Of a stretch of 64,000 bases of DNA, positions 10,420 to 23,345 are shown one piece after another. Position numbers and translations under genes: made by a program. Source of the DNA: Excoecaria cochinchinensis (lineage: Eukaryota; Streptophyta; Magnoliopsida; Malpighiales; Euphorbiaceae); assembly GCA_947683425.1 (NCBI GenBank), contig CANTUQ010000101.1:25257001-25321000 (forward strand), written 5' to 3'. The stretch's first letter is position 1; every line of letters starts with the position of its first letter. Below the pieces are notes generated by a model. That model was not told where the DNA came from. It made no database searches and saw nothing but the letters and a program-made list of their open reading frames with translations.

Positions 10420-12473
10420 GTCCAATACTATTGGAGGACTATCATTTGATAGAGAAACTAGAAAATTTTGATAGGGAGAGAATACCAGAGAGAGTTGTGC
10501 ATGCAAGAGGAGTAAGTGCAAAAGGGTTCTTTTAGGTCACACATGATGTTTCTCATTTTACTTGTGCCGATTTCCTGAGAGCTCCTGGTGTTCGGACTCC
10601 TGTAATTGTTCGTTTCTCTACTGTTATTCATGAGCGTGGCAGCCCTGAAACCCTTAGAGATCCTCGCGGATTTGCTGTCAAGTTTTACACTAGAGAGGTA
10701 CATACATTTCTCTTCCCCTGTCAATTATTTATTTGAGACATTTCAGATAATTTTTTTAATCGTAATAGCTGACATGATTTGTCCGTATGTATCTTATATT
10801 TAAAAACTAAAACTGTCATATACTGACTATACTGGGGGTGTTACAGCTGATGTTTTAGCATTCGTTCGATTTCTTTTAGTGAAATTTAAAGTTTTAATTA
10901 AATATTATATGTCGATCATGTCATCCAGAAGAACAACTTCTTTCTAATCCTATTTCTGTGGCTATGAAATCAGGGAAACTTCGATCTTGTGGGGAATAAC
11001 ATGCCAGTATTTTTCATAAGAGATGGGATGAAATTCCCAGATCTTATACACGCATTTAAGCCAAATCCCAAATCTCACATCCAAGAAAAATGGAGAATCT
11101 TCGACTTCTTATCCTACTTTCCAGAAAGCTTGCACATGCTAACTTTCCTCTTCGATGATTTGGGTATTCCACAAGATTACAGACACATGGAAGGCTTCGG
11201 TGTGAACACCTTCACCTTAATCAACAACCTTGGAAAAGTAAACTACGTTAAATTTCACTGGAAACCCTGTTGCGGAGTCAAATGTCTGCTTGATGAAGAG
11301 GCAATTATGGTTGGAGGATCAAATCATAGCCATGCAACGAAAGATTTATACGATTCAATTGCAGCACGAAATTATCCAGAGTGGAAACTTTATGTTCAAA
11401 TTATGGATCCTGAGGAAGAAAATAAGTTTGAATTTGATCCACTTGATGCGACAAAGACATGGCCTGAGGATGTTTTGCCATTGATAGCAGTTGGGAGAAT
11501 GGTATTGAATAAGAACATTGATAATTTCTTTGCAGAGAATGAGCAATTGGCGTTTTGTACGGCAATTGTGGTTCCTGGGATTTATTATTCCCATGATAAA
11601 TTGCTTCAGACAAGAATATTTTCTTATGCTGACACTCAAAGGCATAGACTTGGTCCTAATTATTTGCAGCTACCCTGTTAATGCACCTAAATGTGCTCAT
11701 CATAATAATCACCATGATGGTTTCATGAATTTTATGCTTAGGGATGAGGAGGTACGTCTACCAGTAATTTGAAGTGCACATGCATATGTTACGCGCACAT
11801 TTGTACCGTATCTATCTTATCGATGATTCAAATGTGTGAACGCGTACCGTATTTTACCCCTATTTCTCTAAGTTAGTGCATATGTTAAGTTTGGATTGTA
11901 TTTCTCAGGTTAATTACTTCCCATCCAAGTTTGATCCAGCTAGAAATGCAGACAAATATCCTATTCCTCCTGCAACCATCATTGGAAGGCGAGAGAAGGT
12001 TAGTCTCCTCTTTTGGATAAAGGAGAAGGTTAAATACTATACTTGTTAATATGAATTTATGAAGGAGGACAAATTGCTGTTGCTTATTAATGCAGGTTGT
12101 GATAGCAAAAGAAAACAATTTCAAGCAACCTGGAGAGAGATATCGATCCTGGGCACCTGATAGCTAGGTCAATCAATTCAATTCTTAATTGATCCTGAAA
12201 ATTAATAATAGTTTTTAAACTATTATTTATAATTTTATAATTTTCAGGCAAAAGCGATTTATTCATCGAATGGCTGAGGGTTTATCTGACCCTCGTATTA
12301 CCCACGAGCTTCGTACGATTTGGATATCCTATTGGACTCAGGTTCCACTATCTGACTAAATTTATCACAAATTTTCTGAATCTGAATGGTTATTTTTGTG
12401 TTTAATTGAAATGCAGTGAGACAGATCCATGGGCCAGGAGATAGCATCTCGGCTCAACATGAAGCCTATATGA
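10420..12473 (+). pseudogene. Catalase pseudogene (exon 1 missing, several stops)
   Basis: Six exon-like blocks match plant catalase in order: 10420-10697, 10974-11751, 11909-11998, 12096-about 12166, 12248-12341 and 12417-12473. Most intron borders are GT-AG. The haem and active-site motifs are readable: VVHARG with the catalytic His, FDLVGNN with the distal Asn, and the proximal tyrosine segment ADTQRHRLGPNYLQLP. The C-terminus reads MGQEIASRLNMKPI, like the peroxisomal tail of the family. Lesions: TAG after KGFF in the first block; one extra base after LQLP, shifting the frame at about 11676; four extra bases at the donor near 12165 giving TAG; TGA at the start of the last block. The usual first exon is absent. 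A functional protein (about 492 aa in the family) is not possible. Conservation elsewhere is high, so decay looks fairly recent. Confidence 0.92.
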
Positions 12474-12550
12474 GCCCAATTGCAAGGTGGGCCGGACCTA
12501 CTCTTTTGGGTTGGATTCATATCAGTGGGCCCACTACTCAACTTGAAAAG

Positions 12551-12818
12551 TATTAGGGTGCGTTTACTTACAGAAAATAATTTTCTATTTTCTGTATTGT
12601 ATTTTCTTAGAAAATTAGAGTATTTATTTTCTATATATATTTTTATATATGTATATATACATATGCATATCAATAAGTGAAAAATTAGAGTAATTATTTT
12701 CTATATATATGTGTATGTATGTACATACATACACATAAATACATATGCATATGCACATATATATCAATAAATGGTAAATTAGAGTATTTATATTCTATAT
12801 ATATGTGTATGTATGTAG

Positions 12819-12852
<34 letters not shown>

Positions 12853-13206
12853 GTACGTACGTATATAAGTACATACATATATGTATATGTATATACGTAC
12901 ATACATACATACATGTCTATGCATACATATACATATACATATATATGTATGCACATACATGTATATGTATGTGTGTGTGAATATATACACACACATATAT
13001 ATATATGTATTAAAATGATTTAAAAAATTTAGAAAACATCTTTTATTAGTTCTTCAATCTTTTTTTTTTTTATTTTAAAAAACTGAAAGATCTATTTTCT
13101 ATTTTAGAAAATTGACTAAAATAAATATAATCTCTATTTTTTGTTTTCTATAAAAAAATTTCTAGAAAATTGGATCAGTTTTCTGTAAGTGAATAGGCTC
13201 TTAATA
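12551..13206. mobile_element. Possible MITE with imperfect terminal inverted repeats
   Basis: The left end (TATTAGGGTGCGTTTACTTA then CAGAAAA) is the near-complement of the right end (TTTTCTGTAAGTGAATAGGC then TCTTAATA) at about 13178-13206. Next to each end lie further inverted segments (TTTTCTAGAAAAT-like). The family is uncertain (hAT-like by appearance) and I cannot fix a target duplication. The interior is filled by a microsatellite. Confidence 0.55.
12690..13012. repeat. Compound TATG/TACA/CA/TA microsatellite
   Basis: Imperfect runs of ATGTATGTACATACATACACA, (CA)n at about 12819-12839, (TA)n and (CATA)n. It gives spurious His/Tyr/Ile/Val-rich ORFs on both strands, which I do not count as genes. 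Many stretches are self-complementary. Confidence 0.85.
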
Positions 13207-13983
13207 TTTCAGTGGAATAAATTGTTAGCATAATGCTGAATGCAATTAGTTTACTTCCCAACATGTTCTAAATCCTAATATGTATATATATTTTCTTTAC
13301 TTAGGAAACTCTAAAATAAGGGTGTTCAAAATTTGTTGATGGGTTATAATTGAGTTTCATCATTATCAAAATATATATATATATATAAATTAAAAAAAAA
13401 TTATTTTGCACAAAAAACAATATATCTAACGAAAGTAACGGCAGCCAATAAAAACGAACGATTCATCGACTTCTCTCCTGTAAAGATCCAGGTCCCCATC
13501 TATCTTGTAATTTAATAAAGTCAATAAATTTGAATAGCTCTAGTTGGAATGACTAAAACATTTTACAACTCAATAATTTAATTAAATTTATATAAATATA
13601 AAATTTTATTTTTTATAGCTATTATAGTAATTAATTTAGCAACTAATATGAATTTTTGTAATTATTAAACTGTAATTGTAGATATAAAATGTTAAAGTGT
13701 ACATTCATCTAATGCGGTATAATATCTAATGACAAAGAGGAAAAATCAAACTAAAAAACTTTTTATCGAGCATTGGCCATCAAACTAACTCTTTTTTTTT
13801 TCTTCTAAGATGCTAAATTAAAAAGTGATTATTGACTAATATAGTGTAGATAAAGAAGCATAGCTGCAAATAAGAGTGAATAATATTGTAGTGGTGAGTT
13901 AATATATATTAAAAATTTGTGGGTTGGATTTGGATGGGATTAGTTGAATAAGCTGCATTAGAAATAGCAAAATAATAATGATC
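13207..13983. other. Spacer 3' of the bHLH gene
   Basis: AT-rich, no ORF of note. The part next to 13984 would hold the 3' UTR and polyadenylation region of the minus-strand bHLH gene. Confidence 0.5.
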
Positions 13984-15859
13984 TTAATACAATTTCTGCA
14001 CTACTGATATGGGAAACAAGCATAGCCCTCTACTTTGTATCTCTTGCATTTTGCCATCAATTCTCTCATTCTGTCACGACCCAAATTTTTAAAAATTAAT
14101 ATACCAATATAATTAATAATGTCGTGGTAAAAAAAATAATCATAATAGTAAAATTATAAAAAAAAAATTAATTTCACCAAAACTAAAATTTATTAGACCA
14201 TATAATAAATTATATATATATATGTATATAATTTGACTGATGTTTACCTGTAAGGGGGATGGCTTAATCAACATTTGAAATAAATTCTAGCACAGGAAAA
14301 AAATAATAATAATAATTAAGAATATTAGAGAAGAATTAAGAATGACCATAAATTTCTTTCTTTTTTTCAAGAGTTCATTTTGGGCGAGGGATATATATGT
14401 ATACCTGAATCTGTTCTTGAAGAATCTTGATGTAAAGAGAAGCCTCTTCAAGAACAGAGGCAGTATCTGTCTGCAAATTTATATTACAATTAGCTGAAAA
14501 TGTAGGCAAAAATAAAATCCAATTTAAGGTATAGAAAATCAAAGAATATTATTATTCAAGACAAACCTTGCCATATGGGGAGACCAATTTTTGGAGAGCT
14601 GTAATTTTATCACTGAGCTTTTGACTTCTCCTCACAGGTACCTTCAACTGCAATTTTTGCATACTAAACTAATTCATTCATTCAATAATTCCGTCATTAT
14701 ATTATTAATAAACTCAGATGTGGCTAATTTTGGCATCCAATCCTTATCTAAATTCGATCCGATTTTCAATGATCTCGAAAAGTCATGTGATTCAATTCTA
14801 TTCATTATGTGATCCATATATGATCGGACCGTTAATGACACATGCATGCCTTTATTTTATTAGTGATTTCATAAGTTTTTTAGTGTGAATATAAAAATAA
14901 TTATATAAATTTTTATTTTTAATTACAAATTAAAAAGACAAAAAAAATAGTATGATAAAACTCGATCCATATTTATGACTCGACATATTTATGATACAAT
15001 CTGATTCATTTATAACTCAATCTATTATGACCTGACCTAAATTCACTGATCCGACTTATTTGCCATCAATAATAAGACCTATAATTTTATTGTTAATTAT
15101 TAGTTAGTAAAAATCAAAATAATGTTCTTGATCAATCTCACATTTTCTTGGTAATGGGATTGTTCTAAAGAGGATGGAACTTTCATTCTCTTGCTTTTCT
15201 TCTCTTCATTAACATTTTGAATTAGAGTCGTCATCCCTCTTTCACAATTTGACCTAATATCGTTAGTTGATCGTTTTCTCCTTGTGGATTGAAATCCCTG
15301 ACCCTGAGGATAAAAAAATAATAATAAGTAAAACTAATAGGAGAATTAATGTTTTCATGATTAAATATTTATACTTTCAAAAATAAAAATATATATATAC
15401 ACTTAATTTTGTTCTTAAACGATTTTTTATTTTTTTGAGTAAAAAAATTAGAAAAAAATGTAAAAAAAAACAGCCTTAAAATTATTTTCTTAACATGAAA
15501 ACAAATTATTGAGTGAATTGATGGATGGAATTTGTACTCATTAATTAAATTAAAATTTTAAATAAAGAGAGAAATTTCTTACAGCATCCTGGGGAGCAGG
15601 AACCTTGTGTCTCTGTAGCTGTGTACTATTATTTTCCCAGTTAGAGGATATAAGTTGATAATCTGAAAATTAATTAAATTTATTATTATCGTAATAGAAT
15701 TAGAAAACTCTTTTTATAGGATAAATTATTATGGTAACAGAAAATAGAAATTTACTGAACCTGATTTGTAATATTGTTGATGAGGAAATACAAAAATTTC
15801 ACCACTTAGCTGCTTTTTGTCATCATCCAAAGAAGAGCTACCACCGTACATTCTTCAAA

Positions 15860-15937
<78 letters not shown>

Positions 15938-16190
15938 TAATAATAATAAAAAGAAGGAATTCTTACAATTTGCTGTCCATGGAGACGTCCAAATTTGTTA
16001 TGTTAATTTCATTGTTCCCTGAAATAAAATATATATATTATATTTGGTTGAGATAAATTCTATATTATTTATTATTGATGATAATGAATAATCATAAAAT
16101 CATAAAACAAAAAATTGAAAAAGATGATAATTAAGTTATACCGAAGGTGTAAAATTGTGAGGATAGAGGTGGAAGAACAGCATTCCTCAT
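13984..16190 (-). CDS. bHLH transcription factor (bHLH103/113/123-like), eight coding exons
   Basis: Coding exons on the minus strand: 16190-16142, 16018-15967, 15852-15761, 15662-15583, 15297-15142, 14647-14567, 14470-14405, 14070-13984. All introns are GT-AG and all phases agree; the sum is 663 nt, or 220 aa plus stop. The protein begins MRNAVLPPLSSQFYTFG. A basic stretch STRRKRS is followed by an HLH spanning about residues 145-190: VRRSQKLSDKITALQKLVSP, then YGKTDTASVLEEASLYIKIL. It ends with QSRGLCLFPIS, a C-terminal motif of this atypical subfamily. The basic region lacks the His-Glu-Arg residues that contact E-boxes, as is usual in this group, so DNA recognition may be non-canonical or through partners. 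Expected role: dimerising nuclear regulator. Exon 5 has tandem acceptors six bases apart (15297 or 15303), which would add two residues. A 5' UTR intron is likely. No lesion seen. Confidence 0.85.
15861..15950. repeat. TTA/TAA trinucleotide microsatellite filling bHLH intron 2
   Basis: About 28 near-perfect TAA units (TTA on the coding strand). Intron 2 of the bHLH gene runs from 15966 to 15853, only 114 bp, so the repeat makes up most of it and ends about 9 bases from the exon 3 boundary. Confidence 0.9.
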
Positions 16191-17013
<823 letters not shown>

Positions 17014-17016
<3 letters not shown>

Positions 17017-18678
17017 TTGAAAGGAACATATAAAACGTTTATGTGACTCATCACAAGACGAAAAATAGCTTTTTAGGGCGGCTTTTTTCAAATGGCAATT
17101 TATCTGTTTTATTTCACTATCATTTAATATTTTTATATATTATTCTCTTATAATTAGTTTAAATTAGGTGATTGATTTTATAATATATATTTATGTTTTG
17201 ACTAATTAATCATGTCAAACTTTAACAAACATTTGATGTGGACTTGGTCGGATATATATGTTTGCAAGCTAGTCTTGATTTAATTATTATCATTTGTTTT
17301 TGTTGAGCTAAAAATTATTAGTCAGAACTTAATTAATTGTTATATAAATTAAAGTGGAGAATATATATAATTATTGAATTAACAAAGGGATGGATGCCTT
17401 TTCTAGTACAAGACATTCCAATAATAGTATACTAGGTGCATAGTTAATTTAAAGATAACTATTTATATGCAGGCTAGATTATATATTAATTGTAGCAACC
17501 TAGCATAAGCATGATGTAGCTTTTATTTTCTTAATCGATTATGGAAATAGTCTATAAATTCAATTGGCATCAAACAAGAACATTTATATCATATTAGGTT
17601 AATAAATGAATACTCATTTAATAGTTCTTAAAATTGAAGTATCCAATAGAAATTCTATTAAGCACTTTTGTGAAAAAAAATGGAATTTAACTTAACTCAA
17701 TTCTAAAAGTTAGCTTGTGAGATAAAAATTGTACAAATCATTATAAAAAATATTAAATTTTTATAACTAGCCGATATGAGATACTTAACAGTTTTGCTTC
17801 TTTTTATTGGCCTGTCTAATGTATTTTATTGGCCTATTTAATGTAAATTTGAATTAGTTAAATAAATTGCACTTTGGATAAAAAAAAATATATATATATA
17901 TCGAATGGAAATGGAATAAATTGTTTATCACATTTGGAAATATGAATGGTTGTACACCGGATGTCTAACGAAATAATGATATACACATCATGAATTGTTA
18001 TGATAATCAGCACTTTAAAAATGGGGAAAATTTTGAGTTAGATTTTTTCTAGTAATATAATTGTAATTAGGCATTATAACTCTGTTGGAATAAATTAAAA
18101 AAAAAATACATGGATATATAATGATAATATTAAGCCTCTGCATACATATACTTCTTCAAATTCATAAAGTTTTATTGATAAAACGAACTTTTATATTGCA
18201 ATTTTATGTTGTGATGAGAAATTTATGAAAAAAAAAAAAAAAGACTAAGAACAATACAATTAACGTTTTTAATGCATATTATTATTAGACGGCAAATGTA
18301 TATCAAGTGGAAATTTTTTAAGGATTAACTAAAAATTAATAAAAATAAAAATAAAAATAAATAATTGAAGAATATCTAGGCTCTTGATTTTGTCTTTCCT
18401 TGTATGGTTTTTTGCTGTTTGTTGCCTGTCCAACACCTCAGCTTAATTTTTGACCCCTTCGTATCTTCTGTGATATTTTATCTATCTATATATATATATT
18501 CTCACCCAATTATTTTTTTATAATTATATATGTGATTGTATAATTAATCAATACACTATTTTTTATTCCATTCATGCTATTTGATTAATTAAATTGAGGA
18601 TCACACACGCATATATATGTATGTATGTATATAATTTGATTGTCCTCAAGAAAATAAAGTTATGTTTTCCTTAATTTG

Positions 18679-18737
<59 letters not shown>

Positions 18738-20040
18738 GTGATATTTTGCATGAATTTAGGTTTATCATTTTTACGTAATTTATCATAAATAGTTGGATTT
18801 ATTTAATCTAAAAAAAATTAAATGGTTCAAATAGAAGAAATAAGAATTATTAATTTTGACATTTTTAGTGGTTAGGAGCATATTTGAAATTAGATTCACA
18901 TCTAGTGGGGTATAGAGTAATATTTTTAGTTCCTGGTGGCCATATAATATGTAGTTCTAATATAATTTGCAATATATAATAATTCATAACACAAATATTA
19001 TTTCTATTGTGTTAAAAAGGTTGACCATAAGTCCCCGTCGTCAACACGCATGGTTACTTGCTCCTCGTCTTATATACTATCATCCACGAAACTAGAAATT
19101 TAATTCAGTAAAGTAAAAATTTGCAATTATTAATAAAAAAATTATTTATATAGAAAATTAAAATTTCATTTAAATTATTATTTGTACAAGAAAGATATAC
19201 TTTTCAAATTGAAAAATGTCAATAAAAAAAAAATTAAAATCACAAATTTTCACACTATTAATTAAGTGCTAATCATAGAATCAAATGGTTAATATATTAT
19301 AAGCTCAGCATATAAATCAAATCATACATTGAATCTAAACAAGTAAGTCTTCATCATATATCAATCAATATGCATTAGAATATATAGAAGGCTATGAAAG
19401 TTTTCTTAACGTATTGAGCAATAATATATATATATTCTTTTGTCTTTGCTTTCGGTATAATTTAATAGCAAAAGTCAACTTGGTTTTAGCATTTATAGTT
19501 AAAATTATATTACTGAGAACCAACTGTGATGACAAGTGGAACCCAAACAGTAACTCTTAAGACAACATGTGAATGTTTTAAGTCCCCTGTTGCTATTACA
19601 GATTTAGTGGATGTTTGATACTAAGTTACGTTGAGAGTCAACTAAATAATAATTGATTTTATGGGTTTCAATTTTGAGTTGAAAGTCCAACTAAATAATT
19701 TTGGAATCAGATAACAACTGAAAAAGTCTATGTAACAATTGACATGCTCACAATAACAATCAAATAAAAGCTTAATGCCCAAATGTTATTCTTAAATTTA
19801 ATTCAATACAATTAAACTTCTGAGGTGAACTTGATAACCCATTAATCCATTCAAGTACCAAATATAATTTTAAAGGAATATTAAATCTGAAATCTCAGTT
19901 TTTAATAATCTAATCAATTTTTTATTGTAAAAACTACAATTAACAATAATAGATCTATTACTCACAACTCTCAAACACGGTAATGGATAATTACTTAAGC
20001 CCAACAGGCTAACAAACGAAAATAATAACTACTACTTTAT
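17014..20040. other. Gene-free AT-rich spacer
   Basis: No ORF with recognisable content on either strand. Contains a perfect TA run at about 18683-18731 ending in TGCGCGTGTG, and several short A/T homopolymers. I see no element boundaries I can support. Confidence 0.5.
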
Positions 20041-20420
20041 AACTAAAATTGGACAGGGGCCGCGCGAACGCAGGCCCCCACTGCCACAAATTATGACATA
20101 GGCTCTCCCAACTTGGGGAGACCTTAGATCAGCACCCCTCCTAAGTGCAATGGAGGTCACTAACCTAGGCCATGAGCCTTCTTGATCGCCCATTGACCCT
20201 GTCCAGGTAAGTATGTTTTGCCGTTGGATTATGCTTCTCTTTTATACCCACATTTCTTTTCTCCTTCCTGGTGTTTGTCCGATGTGGGAATATGGTTATT
20301 CTACTACAAAACGCATTCTCGCCTACAAAGATTCGGCTGCCAAGTACCAGAAGCGATACATAGTTCGTATAAGAAAAGTTTGAAAAGCTTTACATATTTT
20401 AATCTTATACTATGAGAAAA
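20041..20420. other. GC-richer patch of unknown origin
   Basis: Bases 20050-20230 are clearly richer in G/C than the surrounding several kilobases, and the patch includes TGTCCGATGTGGGAATATG, a kind of sequence often seen in LTR or TRIM elements. I could not find paired LTRs, inverted ends or a domain. It may be the remnant of a retroelement. Confidence 0.3.
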
Positions 20421-21097
20421 ATCATAAATTTAGAAAAACATATCATTAAATTATCAATAGATCAAACAAATTTTAGTTTAATTGATAGTATAATTCTTTG
20501 ATTTTTCCATGAGGGGGGCATAAAGAGTGGCGATTCGTGGGTCTTAATATATTTTATTTTTACGGAGAGAATAATATAACTTTATTTTGAGTAATAGAAT
20601 AATCCAATATCCCACTTGTAAAGTCAATTTAGAAAAACAAATTCATTTTGATTTTTGCAATAGGAGATCATAACAAAGAGGACCACTAGCACATGCTACA
20701 AAATGATGAAGAAATAAAATAATATTCAAAGACAAATTTAAAAATTTCATAAAAATGAAAAAGTCAAATGCTTACATAAAAAAAAAAAAATTAGTTTCCC
20801 TTCAAACGTATTTTCAAGTCAAGAAAAAAAAATCAAACTTCAATTTTAATGTATATAAAAAAGAATAGCAATCTCGCATTTTGAATAAAAAAGTGAATCA
20901 AAATTTTCAATACAAAATTATGATAATTTACAATTGCAATAAAATCTTTAACATTTGAATTATTAAGGGATTTATTCATAAATGCCAAAGGAAAAAAAAA
21001 AACAAAAAAAAGCGTTGCATTTCCGCATTTCCCAACTTTCTTAAATACTATTTTTTTTTATTTTCTCTTTCATAATTTTCATCTCTTAAATTTGCTT
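20421..21097. other. AT-rich spacer, nothing recognised
   Basis: Homopolymer-rich sequence with no usable ORF, leading into the tandem array that begins near 21098. Confidence 0.45.
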
Positions 21098-23125
21098 TTT
21101 CAAAACTGCTCCATATTCAAATTTAAAAGTCCATCTGTTCTCATATGTATTCTATTTTCTCTCAATTTTCTTTCCATTATTCAATTTCTATTCAGATTTA
21201 CTTCTTCAATCCTATAATGCTACCATTTTCTTTCATTTTTAAAATCATAAATTACAAATCGTAAGTTCAAGATCTAAATCCATATGCTATTTTCCATCCC
21301 TTCTATATCGTAATTTTCTTTTCAAATTTTATTTTTATTTCTTACCCAATCCATTTTTTTATCATTAATTTCTAACAATTACAAACATGCAATCTTTTTA
21401 CAATTGACTTCTAATTGACATTCGATGTTATTAATAATTATTATTACTATAGTTATATTATGTTGAGACTTTTTAGATTTTTAATTTTCATCTAATTACT
21501 ATTTCTTCAATCCTATAATGCTACCATTTTGTTACGTTTCTTAAAATCATAAATTGCAAATCGTAAGTTCAAGATCTAAATCCATATGCTGTTTTTCATC
21601 CGTTCTACATCGTAATTTCTTTTCAAATTTTGTTTTTATTTCTTACCCAATCCATTTTTTATCATTAATTTCTAACAATTACAAACATGCAATCTTTTTA
21701 CAGTTCACTTCTAATTGACATTTGATGTTATTAATAATTATTATTACTATAGTTATATTATGTTGAGACTTTTTAGATTTTTAATTTTCATCTAAAACTT
21801 ACAGCACACCACTTGTTTGATTAAATGTTTATGTGAAAATAGATGCGTACTACTTTAATATAGTATTTACATAAGGTGTACAAAGAGTATACAATGTATA
21901 CACAAAGTGTATACGCAGGGTATATACACATATACACCCTGTATACACTTTGTGTATATACACAAAGGGTATAAAGTATATACACAAAAGTGTATACAAT
22001 ATATACACTTTAGTTATATAGATTATATACAAAGGATATGCAATGTATACAAATTATTTTGTTAATAATATATTGAATTATTAATTATTCACATTCAGAA
22101 AAATGATGTTCTTTGATTGAAAACAACCAATAGACAACATAGCAATATTAATTTAATATTAAGGAAACTAGAATGTGAATAAAGATTTCGAGAATTTTGA
22201 AATTAATGAAATTTTAATTCTATCTTGGAACTTTCAAAACTACCGAAAATTTGCTTTTTCAAAAATCCTCCATATTCGAATTTAAAAGTCCATCTGTTCT
22301 CATATGCATTTGATTTTCTCTCAATTTTTTTTTCATTATTCAATTTCTATTCAGATCTATTTCTTCAATCTTATAATGCTACCATTTTCTTTCGTTTCTT
22401 AAAATCATAAATTGCAAATCATAAGTTCAAGGTCTAAATCCATATGCTGTTTTCCATCCGTTCTACATCGTAATTTCTTTTCAAATTTTGTTTTTATTTC
22501 TTACCCAATCCATTTTTTATCATTAATTTCTAACAATTACAAACATGCAATCTTTTTACAGTTGACTTCTAATTGATATTTGATGTTATTAATAATTATT
22601 ATTACTATAGTTATATTATGTTGAGACTTTTTAGATTTCTAATCTTCATCTAAAACTTACTGCACACTTGTTTGATGAAATGCTTATGTGAAAATAGATA
22701 CGTACTTTAATATAGTATTTACATAAGGTGTACAAAGAGTATACAGTGTATACACAAAGTGTATACAGGGTATATGGTATATACACAAACAGCGTATATA
22801 CTTTGTGTATATTGTACAAAGTGTATATAGTATATACACAAAGGGTATACAGTATATACACAAAAGTGTATACAATATATACACTTTAGTTATATAGAGT
22901 ATATACAAAGGATATGCATTGTATACAAATTATTTTGTTAATAATATATTGAATTATTAATTATTCACATTCAGAAAATGATGTTCTTTGATTGAAAACA
23001 ATCAATAGACAACATAGCAAAATTAATTTAATATCAAGGAAACTAGAATGTGAATAAAGATTTCGAGAATTTTGAAATTAATGGAATTTTAATTCCAACT
23101 TGGAACTTTCAAAACTACCGAAAAT
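21098..23125 (+). repeat. Tandem array of a complex ~0.87-kb unit (one partial, two longer copies)
   Basis: The most complete copy is 22251-23125. It has a T-rich head (landmark CATATGCTGTTTTCCATCC), a middle dense in GTATAC palindromes (about 22735-22925), and a tail with AATAAAGATTTCGAGAATTT. Copy 2 (about 21503-22250) has head, GTATAC block and tail but lacks the first ~100 bp. Copy 1 (about 21098-21500) is only the head. Offsets between equivalent landmarks are about 300 bp (copy 1 to 2) and 857-878 bp (copy 2 to 3). No protein is encoded; tyrosine/threonine-rich ORFs on the minus strand come from the palindrome block. Confidence 0.85.
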
Positions 23126-23189
23126 AATATCAAAGCAAATGAAGGTTAATATAGAAGATAACATCCTTGACATAAAGTACAAAGTTAAA

Positions 23190-23345
23190 CATGTATACAG
23201 GGTATACACTATATACATAAAGAATATACAGTGTATACCTTTACACAAAGGGTATACAGTGTATATATAAAATGTATACACTGTATACACTTTACACAAA
23301 GTGTGTACAGTATACACAAATGGTATACACAATATACATACACAA
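23190..23345. repeat. Third GTATAC-palindrome cluster outside the tandem unit
   Basis: A block of short units such as GTATACAGTGTATAC and CACTTTACACAAAGTGTG. It resembles the middle blocks at 21880-22050 and 22735-22925 but has a different flank, about 65 bp past the end of the third tandem copy. GTATAC is its own reverse complement, so each cluster can pair with itself and with the others. Confidence 0.75.

Noticed and set aside
12694..13023. Overlapping ORFs of 65-100 aa rich in Tyr, Ile, His and Val on both strands
   Set aside because: They are translations of the TATG/CA/TA microsatellite; open frames on both strands follow from the repeat.
15731..15940. Plus-strand ORF ending in poly-asparagine
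   Set aside because: Antisense to bHLH exon 3 and its intronic TTA repeat; no independent support.
20041..20240. Possible Cassandra TRIM with 5S rRNA-like LTR
   Set aside because: I compared it with the 5S rRNA promoter and body that Cassandra LTRs carry and found no convincing match.
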